The notes below the pieces were generated by a model. It did not search any database and had not been told where the DNA came from. It saw only the letters and a program-made list of their open reading frames with translations. This document shows positions 25,523-37,490 of a stretch of DNA of 64,000 bases, one piece after another. Source of the DNA: Gymnogyps californianus (lineage: Eukaryota; Chordata; Aves; Accipitriformes; Cathartidae); contig NC_059500.1 of the NCBI RefSeq assembly GCF_018139145.2, positions 22,363,437 through 22,427,436 on the forward strand. Direction: 5' to 3'. Position 1 is the first letter of the stretch. Every line of letters starts with the position of its first letter. Both the position numbers and the translations under genes were made by a program.

Positions 25523-25574
25523 CCATCTGCTTTGGTGTTGGTCAGTATGAACTATTTTAATAAAATGGTTGAAC

Positions 25575-25626
25575 TATCAAACAAAATGAGCAATAATTTT
25601 GTTTGATATGACTTATCAAACAAAAG
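25575..25626. repeat. Inverted repeat, 13-bp arms, plus a third direct copy
   Basis: The arm tatcaaacaaaat (25575-25587) pairs perfectly with attttgtttgata (25596-25608) across gagcaata. A further direct copy of the left arm, tatcaaacaaaa, follows at 25614-25625. The third copy could compete for pairing. The site is about 165 bp upstream of the acceptor at 25773. Confidence 0.87.
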
Positions 25627-25772
25627 AAGCAAACTAATGGTGTTGTGGGGCTGAGTGCGTACATGTAAGTATGTATAGTTGCCTGTTACATGCTTCTGTC
25701 CTGTGTACCATTAGTCTTGTTCAATCGTCTTTCTCTGCTTCTTTCTGGTTTTTGATGGCTGTATTTTTACAG

Positions 25773-25979
25773 ACCGTAGAAGAGATTGAGGGTGTACTGG
25801 GACGTGACCTTTATCCAAATCTATCTGAAGAGAGATCTCGATGGGAAAAGGAGCTAGCTGGCTTGCGGGAAGAGAATGAGAGCCTCACAGCGATGCTGTG
25901 TAGCAAAGAGGAGGAGCTGAACAGGACCAAGGCTACCATGAACGCTATTCGTGAAGAAAGGGACAGACTGCGTAGAAGG
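25773..25979 (+). CDS. MCC: MCC exon (window exon 5)
   Basis: The exon has 69 codons, phase 0-0. It begins TVEEIEGVLGRDLYPNLSEE, continues WEKELAGLREENESLTAMLC and ends with NAIREERDRLRRR. The acceptor is gctgtatttttacag and the donor AGG|GTAAGG. This is the clearest leucine-zipper-like coiled coil of the window, with hydrophobic residues at heptad spacing and dense Glu/Arg/Lys. The basic run RDRLRRRVREL crosses into the next exon. The human equivalent has NLAEE where this exon has NLSEE (from memory). Two perfect hairpin-forming inverted repeats lie 160-275 nt upstream of the acceptor (see findings). Confidence 0.97.
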
Positions 25980-26507
25980 GTAAGGCTGCTGCATAGATGA
26001 TAGCTTCTTGTTCCTCCTAGCCTGTATAATTTTGTCACCAGAACAAGCTTCTCTTTAATCTCGCTTCCTGTACTGGCTGTAGGGCTTTTTGTTTTTAAAG
26101 CTGAGCTATACAAGTTACAGAACTGGGACAAAACTGAACATAATTGAAAAAGAGTGTGTGATGAACAGCCAAGGTGTACAACAGCCTGATGTCAGAAATC
26201 ATGTGTTAACAGAGAACCTGATATTGATCTCCAAGGATACATATGTAACTTGGCTATAGAGAAAGCAGATGTTCAATTAGTGAATTTTCCTGTGAGGCTT
26301 TTTTTTCCTTGTAAACAACAAATATTTGTTTTTGATGGGAATTCAGTTTGTGATTAGGAGAAAGAAAAAGAGCAGGACTCCTGTAAGTGGGTAATAATTC
26401 TCAGAACTGAACAATGAGTAGTCCCAGCTATGTCCTGCTTCCCTGTCTACATTTTATGATGCTGCAAGGTCAGATAAAGACCTTGTGCTTTGTGTGGAGT
26501 CCAAAGT

Positions 26508-26522
26508 AAAAAAAAAAAAAAA
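26508..26522 (+). repeat. Poly-A run (15 A)
   Basis: This is an uninterrupted run of 15 A. No retrocopy or target-site duplication is evident upstream. Confidence 0.85.
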
Positions 26523-27544
26523 GGCAAACTGGATATTTGTTCACAAAAAAGATGAAAGATCCAAGAGAATGTGACCTCAATCTCTGTTACTTTTAAAAGT
26601 TGTTAACTTTGTCCCTGTTAAATCTGCACAGTTTGGGCTAGATATGAAGTATTCTTGTCTTTAAAACAGGCAGTGTCAAGTTTGTGTTCAATTTGAGTGA
26701 CAATTTAGACCACTGTATCTTGGTAAAATTATTGGAAGTGTTGCTCTTCACCTACTAGCAGCTGATCGACGTTTTATGCAAATACTGTGTTTCTAAAACA
26801 ACATTGTTCTGTGGTGACTGTATCATTTTAGCATGAAGCTGCGTTGTGTGAGACTTCCAGTCTTCGGATATTGAGCCACAAATTACCTTTGCAAAACTCT
26901 TTAGCTTCTCTTAACACTAAAAAAAGGTATGTGTGATGAGGGAAGGATAGTAATCTGCTATGATATAAAACAAGACCACTTCAACTTTTCCTTTGTAAAA
27001 CTTAGTTTTATTATATACCATAAGTGTAAGTTGTTTTCAGTCCTGAAGTTTTTGGACTGGTTTTATAGTGACACTTCTTTTTAAACAGAGGCAGTACTAC
27101 CCCTTGAGCTACAGAAGTAGCATTTATGCACCTGGTGGATTATTGCAGGATTGGGGGGAGGCAAGCAGGCAGAGAATAGAAGCGTGTGCTTGTGAAATTT
27201 GCTTACACAAGTGCAGATACTGACACTATAGATGAAAGAGATCAATATTGGAATATCAAACAACAAAAAAATAGGTGGCCTTGAGGATACAATTAATAGA
27301 AAAAGATTTAAATTTTGAGAAGTATGGAATGCAAGTTAAGGTGCTTAAAAGATTGGTAATGAGAATTTATGCTGACAGCCAGGAGCTCTGCAGTTAAAAA
27401 ACAGAAAAGGGGAAAGAATTGGTGTTTGTACCTTCAGGGATCAGCATGGCTGAGCCGTTGATGCATGGTGGCAAATTCCATCCTATGATGTACCAGGTAA
27501 GTTATTTCCAGTAGAGTTTGGAAAGACTGTATAAAGAGTGGTGA

Positions 27545-28190
27545 GATCTGATCTGGAATGTTACATGTAGTTCTTACCTCTTAAGCTTGAAAAGGTTCAG
27601 TTTAAATTGGCAAAACAAGATGTAGAAGATGGTCAGAGAAATGGGCAGCTTACTTGGAGAAGTGACTTAAAAAGATTGTCCTGTTCAACTTGGCAAAGCA
27701 AAATCTGAATTTGATTTCTCTTTACAAGTGCTGGAGAAAGCAAATAAGAATGGGAGCTAATGGCCATTCAAACTTAGGGACAAAACTAGAGCAAGAACAG
27801 ATTAATATAAACCACTCGTGGCTATATTAGGCCAGAAATTAGACTATGAGATGTCAGACAGACAAGAGGATTGTGGTTCTGAAGAAACAGTAAAGAGTAA
27901 AGCTGCTGACTACCTACTTTGAAAATGGTGCTTTAAAATATTAAAGTTATGTTTGTATAATGAAACGTATGACTATGCAGGGGGATACCTATTAAAACCA
28001 GGATCATTACATTAGGATTGTATCCAAAGGAAAGCAAAAAAGCATACTTTTAATTGTCCCAGTTAATACAGCTGCATTAACTCTAGAGCTAGCCTTGGTA
28101 TCTCTGCACAAAACTGTTACGTTTTGTCTGGCTGCCAGCAGTAGCAGAGGGTTGGATTAGATGACGAGGAAAATGCTGTTTAGTTCTGTG
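27545..28190 (+). mobile_element. Degenerate CR1-like LINE 3' region
   Basis: Several blocks occur in the order of the CR1/L3 ORF2 end and 3' UTR: caaaacaagatgtagaagat, tggagaagtgacttaaaaag, attgtcctgttcaacttggc and ctttacaagtgctggag. The terminal gcagagggttggattagatg, acgagg...ttctgtg then matches the 'ggttggactagatgatctcc...' end of CR1. Many stops and indels show it is long dead. The 5' border is uncertain. Confidence 0.55.
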
Positions 28191-31100
28191 TACGCGGGTA
28201 CTGCTTGACTTGGTCAGTCTATATTGGAATCCCCAGTGAACCAAGCATTTGTGGAGCCACACAAGTACTGGCTATGTTACTGAATATTTCACAATTTCCA
28301 TAGTATATGCAGGGCCTAGGACAGAAAGGATAGCATGTTAATCATGCTGATCTATTAGTTGCTGGCCTGTCTATTGGAATTGTTAGCAGGGATGCTGCAT
28401 GTGTTACTGATGTCTCTCTGTTATGGAAGCATCTCTGGTGGAAACAGACTTGAGGTCGTCAACTTTATCATGTAAGTGGCTAGAGCAATTGTCAGATGAT
28501 AGCAGCAGTGGGATGTTACTGACCCGAATTGTGTTCAGACCACTGACCCTGGAGAGGGTAAGTCTTGAATTGCTCTGTAGAGACTGAGAGCTGTCTTTTG
28601 TATACAGCAAGCCACTTTAAATGTTCGTTCTTCTTTAATTAAGGAAATTCTTCTTGGACAGATTGGATAGATGTCTTGCCCAGTAGATGAAGAGTTAAAC
28701 TTGGATTGGCACAGAGCATAACAAAATCAAGCAGCCTCTATATTCAGGCGCAGCTGGCAGGGGTTTTTTTTTCAGTTAGTTTGCACCTATACAGGACTTT
28801 ATTGAAATATGGTTTTTAATATCATCCTGAACTTGCAGAACAACTGGTTTATTGCCCCCACCTGAGAAGTTTGTTCATGGGATATGACCCTGTCGGCAAC
28901 ACTATGTAATTGTTGCACTGGAAACCATATTTGCATTTTCAATGTATCTTTGTGTCCATAGTTGCAACAAAATAAATGTTTTCTTTGACCTATTAAATAT
29001 TTTCTGTACGCCACCTGAAGTCACTTCAGATTATTTCCCTGGAGAGTGGGAAAGGAGATCCAACTAAAATTTAGTTATTGTTCTTCTCAAATTAAATTGG
29101 GTGAAGCGAATAAGCTTGAAGTTGACCAGATCAATAGGTCTGTTACTTTAGACCAATGTCTGTAATCAAGCAGAGTGCTTTCAATATGTTTTTCTCAAGC
29201 TTGTTGGAGATTTAATTTAATTAGGTATTTACTGTGCTCAGTTAACAGATTGAGCCGCTTTCTAGAACAGTAGCTAAGAAACAACATACATATGGAGTTT
29301 GTTTCTCACGGGTCATTAGTAAATGAGGTAATCGCTTATTTCTGTAGGGTGCCTGCAGTGTAGCAGCTAATTTCATAACGCAGAGGTTTATTTTACCTCT
29401 GTATGATATTGCCATATTAAAAATAAAATCTATTTAACTCTGGGCCAGTCAGTGCCCTAGAAACTGCTTAAGCATAATCCTGAATCCAGTAATACAGATA
29501 AGATGCTGGGGAACTTCTGTAACAGTTCATGGGTTTAATATTATTATTACATGAGAATAAGGTTGTAATCAGGTCAGCAGTATTTACAACTGCTATATGT
29601 AGTAACAGGCTTAAATAGTAGTAGAAAAAGTAATATTTGTGTTCTTATACAAAATCTCTTGTATCCACCAGGGGAGTCAGATGAACAGCACTGATACAGC
29701 ATATAAACTCCATCATGACTGCCAAGTAAAAGTTGCGGGGTTTTTTAATTACTGCCCATGAAAGCTGCCAGATGAGTAGTGCCTCAGCGCAGTCCCCAGC
29801 AGCCTGTTGGCATAAGAAGCAGTGGGTGTGGGCAGCGTTCTGGCTTCCCTGAGGCTGTTCTGAAGAACTAAGTCTAAAGTGAAAAGGTGGTTCCAGCTCT
29901 GGAAGTCTGTTAAGTCTGTTCTCTGCATAAGCCATATGTCAACTTATTCAGTTAATCAAATGCTTTTAGTTGTGAGGATTATTCTGTATGTGCTCCAAAC
30001 TCAGCTGAATTCACCAAACTGACCAGAACGAACCCAGACTTAATATTTTAGCTATCTTTGACTTAAGACCTTCATGAAAACGTAATCTGCAGGGGAGTAG
30101 AAAAGTGCCATTTTTGTGCATGATCCCTCCAGCTGCCTAGATTGCCCCCACTCCAAGAAAGTTCATTTTAGCATGAGGGCTCTCCCAAAATACCTTGTTC
30201 TTGCGAGGAGTTGAAACCTACAAAAAACCACAGCAGGAGTCAGATCCTTGGCTTTGCAGGCATTTTTGAGCCCACACTGTTCTCAGATGACACAAAGCTG
30301 GCACGAGCTGCTCGACTGTCCTTGTTTTGGCATCACTTGTGTTGGGATCAGAAGGTATTGTTCCAGATTGCTAGAGAACACTGATGTGTTATGAACCTTT
30401 AGAGATTATTATCAGCCTGCGCAGCTTGAAGTGATCCTTGAACTGTTCTGTCTCCTTGTCTCTTGGTGCACACCAGAAACCTGAGGTAGCAGCCAAAAGC
30501 TATTTCCATTCTCTGCTTCCTTCAGTTGCGTAGTATTTGCTTATGCAGCAGTATCTCTGCTCAACTGTTAACAAACTAGAGCTTTGTTTCTGTTTCCAAG
30601 CTTGTATGCAAAAGCTCAGTGATTAATCTGAAATTAAATGAGAAAAAGCCTGAGATAGGCTTACTGCCCTCGCTTGCGTTTGTTCCCACTGTGTGCTAGC
30701 CTGGATCAGAACATTTCAGATGTGCTCAGAGCTTTTAGGGACTCCATCCTTCACCTCCCATGTCGTGTCCTGCCACGTCCTTGGTTTTTGTTGTTTTGCA
30801 TCCTTTACAGAGGTGCAGCACCCAGATCTTTCCATATGGAGCATGGCATGAGGGACTTCTGTCTGAAAGGTGTGAAAAGCAGAGGAGCGCTTGCTTGGTA
30901 ACATATTTGTATCACCCAGTGCACTGTAGTCTCTCCTGCTACTTAAAAAAGCTGTATGTATAAAAGCCATATATGTATAGTAGCATACCTGTTCTCCCGT
31001 AGCTTGTTGTGTCTGTGTGTTGTTCCCTTTCTTCGTTCCTCAAAATAATTGTTCAAACTGCAGATTGATTTTCAGATCTGCCAGAGGAGTAACGCTTTTA

Positions 31101-32279
31101 GTGACAGTTAAGTTCTTACATATTTCTTGAAAGCGGACGTCTTTGCAGAGGAAAGAGATTCTGTAAATGCCTCCTTTGAACGGATGAGTGCAGGTCTAAG
31201 CTCATTCAGCTCCAGAGAATTCGTTGAGGAGATGGCACTTATAAATACCAGGAAAGACTTTTTTACCATATTCAGTCAACCACAACAGACAACCTGTAGG
31301 AAATCAGACCTTGTTAGCTCTGGTGCTCACGATTTAAGAGGGGCTGAAAGTTATCTACCTGAAAATAATCACCACTAGGGCTGATTGAAAGGTTAGGGGT
31401 GCTTTAGGCTGGGAAGGGCCCTCACCACTCAGAGCAGCTTGAATTGTCACACTGGTATTTCGTTTTCCATCTTCCCCTCCACAGCTTTGCAGTATGCGTG
31501 AATCAATTAGAAAGTGGGAGAGGTATATTCACTTCCTGTGCTTTGCTGTACTTCATCTTCCTCCTCTGTATAACAGGGAAAAAAAATTGAAACGGTATTA
31601 AAATGCTGGGGAAAAAAAATGTTATTACTTGAAGGGTTCAAAGATACTGCATGATGAAACAGGTCACAAGTAGGGTACAAAGAAAAGAATCACAGGCATA
31701 CCCCTTATTTGAAACTGGTTTAGGAACAAAAGCAGCAGGTGTCCTTTGAATGTGGAAATGAGTGACAGAAACAGGCAGTTTGTAGCTGTGTTTTTTTTAT
31801 TTGGGATATGTTAACAAATCATGTAGTTGTGAGTATGCATGTGTAAAATACAGAGTAAAAACATGTTTCTTAGATTCATGATTATAGATAATGAACAGAT
31901 TCCACCAAAGTATTTTCTGTAACCCACTATGCATTTCTGCAAACGTGTCCATGATGCCTGTTAATCACTTATGAAGTCTTTCATAAATCCAACATTACTG
32001 TAGTGTGTCAGCCCCTTTTTCTACCCTTGCTGTCTTTTTATTTAGTTCTTAAGGTACCCACAAGAAATTATGCTTTATTTTTTCCTATTTCCTACTCCAG
32101 TTCTCAGCACTCAAAGGACAAAATCAGAAATGCAGCTAACCAGTTGGTTCATATTGCTAAACTTCAAATATTAATAGATAAAATTTCCAGTTATTTAAGT
32201 TTATATTAATAAATTGAGAACGTCTGTTTGCACCTGACTTATCTTGATACTTAGGCTATCCATTGCTCTGAAGTCTAAT

Positions 32280-32830
32280 GGCTCTGTTGCCTTGTGTCTC
32301 ACTTAATGCCCCTGCTCCTGTTCTTTCCAAGGCTCCAGCACTTCTTTACTTTGTAATTCTTTGGACTTCCTCCAGCTGTTTAGAATATCTTTGCTCTTTC
32401 CTTTTGTTAATTGTAGATTTCACAGATGTTTCCCTGGATTTCTCCTTTTTTCCTCTGTTCTCACCTCCTTTTTTTTTCCTGATCATAGAATTAGATCTGC
32501 CTGTCAGCCACTTTCCATCTCAATTTAGAGCTTTAGGACTTTATGGCAATTTTTATATCCTTCTGGATGTTCCCGTCTTTAAACTAGTATGATGCAAGGG
32601 CTGAAGAAATCTTTCTTTAAATCCTTCCTTGTTACTCATCCCCAACTCACAAATCCACACTTTCCTGTCTTTCAGTGGAACTTTTTTGGTTTTGTTTCTT
32701 TACTTGTCTTCACCCATTGGATTTTGCCAGTTTTGTCATCCATTTCATGTAAGATCTGCCCTTCCTCTCTCTCCCATTTCCAAGTGTTTATTGTGTCTCA
32801 TGTGCAGTAGTGCAATTACCTTCATTCTAC
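32280..32830. repeat. Pyrimidine-rich low-complexity region
   Basis: About 550 bp is enriched in C and T on the plus strand (for example ctcacctcctttttttttcc near 32460). It produces overlapping chance open frames rich in Phe, Leu and Ser. It is not a tandem repeat, and no element was recognised. Confidence 0.55.
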
Positions 32831-35800
32831 TAATAAACGTAACCTTCAGAATAATTATATTACATTGGTAACGACACTTAAGAGTGGTAGAAGTATTGAG
32901 CAAATGTGGTCAGACAATTTTTAATCATACTTTTTAAACTAGTCTTTTCATAATTCATGCATTCCCAATCCAGAGAAGAAACTGGCTCTTCTGAACTCTT
33001 TTTTTTCTTGACTTTTGTTCTCTGGTCTTCCTTTATTTTACCTTTAGAATTACTACTAGCATGGAAAAGTACTTTCTGAGGAGGCAGTGCATACCGCTCT
33101 ATTTATGGTGGAGGTTTTGGTGACCAGAAATAGTTACCTAAGCTGTCTCTGGGCAGTCTGGTGGGTGGGCAACCCAGTCATGAGATTCTGGCTTGGTGAA
33201 TGTGTGAATTGTGAGATGGGTGATTTTACAGGACAGAAAAACTTGCCCTGTTATCCTGCTTAGAATTACCATCCAGTACTCAGTGTTGCTAAAGTTAGTG
33301 CAGTTATTTATAGCAATTAATTCAGCATGTAATTTCTCAAATGAAGGCCTGAATCAGTAAGTACATCAAGAAGCATGAATAAGCAAACAGTGTCTTTAAG
33401 TTGTGGTTGCTTCTATGATACAGTATTAAAGCAGTGACTTGCATAGATTGATAACTGTGCTTTGCTGAGTTTTCGTTTATAAATGCTTTCCTGAGCAAAG
33501 CTTTGCCTGGCTACGGTCTTAGCTGTGTTCATTTTTCTTTCTCTTGCTAACGTTTTACAGATCCTTGAGAATAATTGGCTTTGTAATTGTGGCCTATAGT
33601 CACTGCTCAGTAATAAAATGTAGACTAAAGGAAACCTATCTGCATTAAAGTTTTGTATAATACTGTCCTTACATAAGGTGGTTTTAAACTTTGGAGTCAA
33701 TGAATGCTTAGCATTTTAAGCAACTTTAACACTCTGTTTCCTAGTTGCTTTTAAATTTAGAATGTTACTTGCTTTTGAACTGAAATCTTCCAGGACTAGC
33801 TTCTGGACATAGGCGAATATTTTAGCAATTTTTAAGTCAGACGTTGTGGCAGGGATTTGATTTTATGAAGAATACATCCCTAGTGGTTTTCCTGTTTGTT
33901 TGCTTTTAAACAATGCTGTAACTTCAGCACTTGGGGAATTTAGTTTGGAACAGCCCGGGTTAAAAGAAATAGTAATAAATGTGATTTTGATTTAATGACG
34001 TCTTGAGGTTGCTTTTTTTTTTTCAGTGTTAATGCCATAGTACAAATCCTATCTGCACTGGCATGCCACATCTGCAAGCAAAAACATGCATACATGGTTT
34101 ATTTCAGTTTTATGCATATCAGGAGGCTGAAATGATTGGTTTGCGTCAGTAGAGCACTTCTGTCCTTAAGGTTTGCATTAGCGCAGCTGTACCCATGTTG
34201 AAATTATATATGTCTGTATGAACAAAGGAGGCCTCAGCTGCAAATATGTAGAAGATACATGCTATGAATGTGCACTTTATACACTCTGCTCAGTTAACTT
34301 CATGATGTAATTACAGTCAAGATGTATAATTCTGGGACAAGCACCCATATCCATTTTTCAGAAAATTACTTTAAACGTTGGGGATATGGTTTGAGGTTTT
34401 GTGTACTTTATCTTTTTTTTAACAGAGAGACCAATGGAGTTTTTTGGATTCATTTTGTTTAAGGTGTAGCACTCCTCCACGACTGAACAGGGAAGCTATG
34501 AGTGCGCTTAGCCTTTATGTGCTCTTATTGTTGCCGCCTACAGCTTTTTATTAGTAACATGCAATTGTTCTGCTCTGTTATGTAAAACACATGTTTTTTT
34601 TTCTTTTTTGTAATTTGCACATACCTAAAAACTCTGTTATTTTGACAGTAAGTCCTCAGGCAACCTGATCTTCAGTTTGCATACAGCTGAGTCAGAGGCA
34701 GGGGCACTCTTCAGGGAAGTAGAAGCAGACTGTAGGAGATCGTAGGAGGCATAAGATACTGCTTTGGTGACTGGAGAGAATTCCAGCTTGAACTCTTTCT
34801 TCAGTGCAGTAGGCTGAAGGAATCTGTATATGTTGTGCAGAGAACATGCTGACAGCTGCTTCTTCAAGCAGAGATTGCTAAAGCACTTACCATGCACTTG
34901 GTGAGCCTACAGCTGACGAAGCCTAAACTTTAATGCAACTTTAATTTTGATATTTTTTGATTAAGGGATTTCAGCTTGCTTGATCAGTTCTTTGTGTAAA
35001 TGTACTGTATTTAGTATGAAATCCCACCTTGTTTAGAGAATAGGAATCAGAGTTGCATTTCATGCTAGAGGGGGATATCAAATGGACTGAACTTTTATTT
35101 CACTGGACTTCTGGTAAAATTTCACCAGTTCTGTTTTGCAGATGGACTGTTCCAACAAAAGCAGCATAGAAACTTGTGTATTAAAGTAAACACTCTATAT
35201 TCAGGGAAATTTCCTCTTCAGATGGTTTCCTCCCCCTTCTCTCATCTCACACTCTTTGTTTGAGATTCTGTGGGAAAAATGAGCTCTGTCACTTTACCTT
35301 GTGGCGTAACCGTTGTGTTAAGCGGACCATTTATTCTTTGTCTGTTAAGAATTATTCTAAGGTAAACACTATAATCTTTAGCTCAGCTATAGTTTGGCTC
35401 CTGCAGACTTTTTTTTTTTTACCCTTTAGTCCTGAAAATCTTTTGACGTCAGTTCTACAAGTATCTGATGTGTTATGAGGACCGTGCAGTGTTTGCAATG
35501 CATGTTTACAGAGAGCTTCTGCAGACTGTTTGTTGGGTACTTTGCTGGTATTTTCTTGTCTGTACATTACTCACTGTATGGTAGCTTTACTTAACTGTAG
35601 TTTTGAAAGCATGATTAACATTTGAATTTCTTTGACCTTTAAATATGACAAAGTCATCCTGTGATATATTTATGTCAAGAGTTTTTTCAACACTGGAGCT
35701 TTCCATTAACAGCAGGATCTTCATTTGATTTGTTTGGGCATCGTAAACTTAGGCTGGAGCATTAGCTTCACGCCAGAGAGAATAATGTCTATATATATGG

Positions 35801-36094
35801 TACAGCTGCACTGAAGAGGTTATATAAAACAAGCTGAAACTTTGAGTAATTACTCTACGGTATCACATTTGCATATTTCCACATTGCAAGTAGTTTAAAA
35901 AACTGACAACAATGGAATTTTAAAACAACCTCCATTCATCTGCTCCCCACATGAAAACTTTGCGGCCACCACAGGACAGAATACAACTTCTGTGCTCAAG
36001 CCAGAAGCAATTAGGCTTTGCTACACAATGAGAAAATCTCCAAACTATTTAAACCATAAAAGTGGAAAAAACAGTACGTTATGTTTTATTGTAG

Positions 36095-36241
36095 GTTCGT
36101 GAACTGCAAACACGTTTGCAAAGCGTGCAGGCAACAGGCCCATCCAGCCCAAGTCGTCTGACTTCTGCCAATCGACCCATTAACCCCAGCACGGGAGAGC
36201 TGAGCACAAGCAGCAGTAGCAATGACATTCCCATAGCCAAG
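36095..36241 (+). CDS. MCC: MCC exon (window exon 6)
   Basis: The exon has 49 codons, phase 0-0. It begins VRELQTRLQSVQATGPSSPS, continues RLTSANRPINPSTGELSTSS and ends SSNDIPIAK. The acceptor is tgttttattgtag and the donor AAG|GTGAGC. The first ten residues finish the preceding coiled coil. The rest is a Pro/Ser/Thr-rich disordered linker with several SP or SS sites. It lies only 325 nt from the next exon and both are frame-neutral, so joint skipping of the Ser-rich linker would be possible. I see no direct evidence that this happens. Confidence 0.96.
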
Positions 36242-36566
36242 GTGAGCTATTGTGTGTGGCAGTAACACTTCTCGTTATCTGGGAGAAGCAGGCGTCATTT
36301 TGCACAGCTGCTGTGCAAGCATGTGATTAACTGGGAGATACCCTGAATCCCCAGAGAGTTTTCTGGGGTCCTAAGCAGGCCCATGAACTTGAGCTGCAGA
36401 AAGGAATTAAGCACTAATGATTGTAATTCTCTCAGTTACAACACAGGTGTCAGTTTTACAGTAGTTTACTTCAGGTTTGCAAGTGTAGCTACTGAACAAA
36501 TGCATTTTGTGTAATCTTCATGGAGTATGGGTTCCTGTGTAACCTGTGCAGCATTCTGACTTACAG
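36242..36566. other. MCC intron, 325 nt
   Basis: This is the shortest intron of the window. It contains no repeat or open frame of note. It separates the two serine-rich, phase 0-0 linker exons. Confidence 0.9.
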
Positions 36567-36656
36567 ATTGCTGAAAGAGTGAAGTTGTCAAAGACAAGAT
36601 CAGAGTCTTCATCATCTGATAGACCTGTCTTAGGATCAGAAATCAGCAGCATAGGG
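36567..36656 (+). CDS. MCC: MCC exon (window exon 7)
   Basis: The exon has 30 codons, phase 0-0. It reads IAERVKLSKTRSESSSSDRP and then VLGSEISSIG. The acceptor is attctgacttacag, with a short pyrimidine tract, and the donor GGG|GTAAGG. The segment is basic then serine-rich. KTRSESSSSD has the look of a basophilic kinase (RxxS) or casein-kinase (SSSSD) target, by motif only. It is the shortest coding exon in the window and continues the linker begun in the exon at 36095. Confidence 0.95.
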
Positions 36657-37341
36657 GTAAGGACTAATAATTATGTGCATGCATGATACCTTCTGTAGGT
36701 GACCTGTGTTCCATTAAGAGCAGCATTGTTTTCTTACTAAATTAATATATGAGCTAACTGAAAATACTTTAGAAGTTATTTTGAGAAAAAGATTTCAACA
36801 GAGAGTATTTCACCCAGTAGTAAGATCTCATTTTCTCATAACTGGTGGCTAGAAATCATTCTCTGAGTGACTTAGAGGATAATTTTGGAAGTCAATTCCT
36901 CCAAAATATTATTCCTCAGGAAAAGACTGTTCAGTTGCATTTCACAACTTCCAATCAACAGAGAACTGGGTTCTGCTTTGTAATGCCAATGTAAATCCAT
37001 AACGTGATTGTTACTATGTGTTAGTATTTGTTTCACTGAAGAACTTAGCTCTGACTTTTTGCTAAGCTTTCCAAGAAAGTAAATAACTTGCCTATTAGGC
37101 TTTTTAAATGTATGATGAAATAGTGGGCTTCACCCTTTGGTTGCTAGAATGTTAAATCAAAATAGCTTCTTAAAGTGGAAACTTGTAAATGTTCTATTCA
37201 GTGTAAAATTCCTAGTAAAAACTGAATAATGAATGCCTTGAAGTGAGTGCATGCAAGCAAATGCAGCTCTCAATGCAGACTGCCTGTGGGAGAAATCCAG
37301 TGGTTATCTGTTCACAATGATCTATTAACTGCCCTGTGCAG
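36657..37341. other. MCC intron, 685 nt
   Basis: Plain AT-rich intron sequence; nothing else is seen. Confidence 0.9.
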
Positions 37342-37490
37342 GTGTCTAGTACAGTGGCTGAACATTTGGCACATTCTCTCCAAGACTGCTCAAACATCCA
37401 GGAAATCTTCCAGACTCTTTATTCGCATGGATCTGCTATCTCTGAAAGTAAAATCCGAGAGTTTGAAGTGGAGACAGAGAGATTAAATAG
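37342..37490 (+). CDS. MCC: MCC exon (window exon 8)
   Basis: The exon has 49 codons plus 2 nt, starting VSSTVAEHLAHSLQDCSNIQ, continuing EIFQTLYSHGSAISESKIRE and ending FEVETERLN plus AG of a split Ser. The acceptor is actgccctgtgcag and the donor AG|GTAAGG. The segment leaves the serine-rich linker and re-enters helix. The remembered human sequence has SSSVAEHL where this exon has SSTVAEHL. With the next exon it begins the conserved block shared with the paralogue USHBP1 (also called MCC2), a family described as harmonin/PDZ-binding. Confidence 0.96.

Larger units (their letters stand above)
20632..25772. other. MCC intron, 5.1 kb
   Basis: The contents are a possible MIR-like relic (20705-20985), an old minus-strand CR1/L3-like element (22665-23025), a purine-rich block (23649-23837), and two perfect hairpins near the 3' end (25499-25522 and 25575-25608). 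There is a run of 12 T at 22390-22401. No gene is seen. Confidence 0.75.
25980..36094. other. MCC intron, 10.1 kb (largest in the window)
   Basis: The intron holds a 15-A run (26508-26522), a degenerate plus-strand CR1-like element (27545-28190) and a pyrimidine-rich region (about 32280-32830). T runs occur near 34011-34023 and 35410-35420. No coding exon or RNA gene was recognised. Weak MIR-like words at 31545-31600 (cttcatcttcctcctctgta) were not strong enough to call. Confidence 0.7.
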
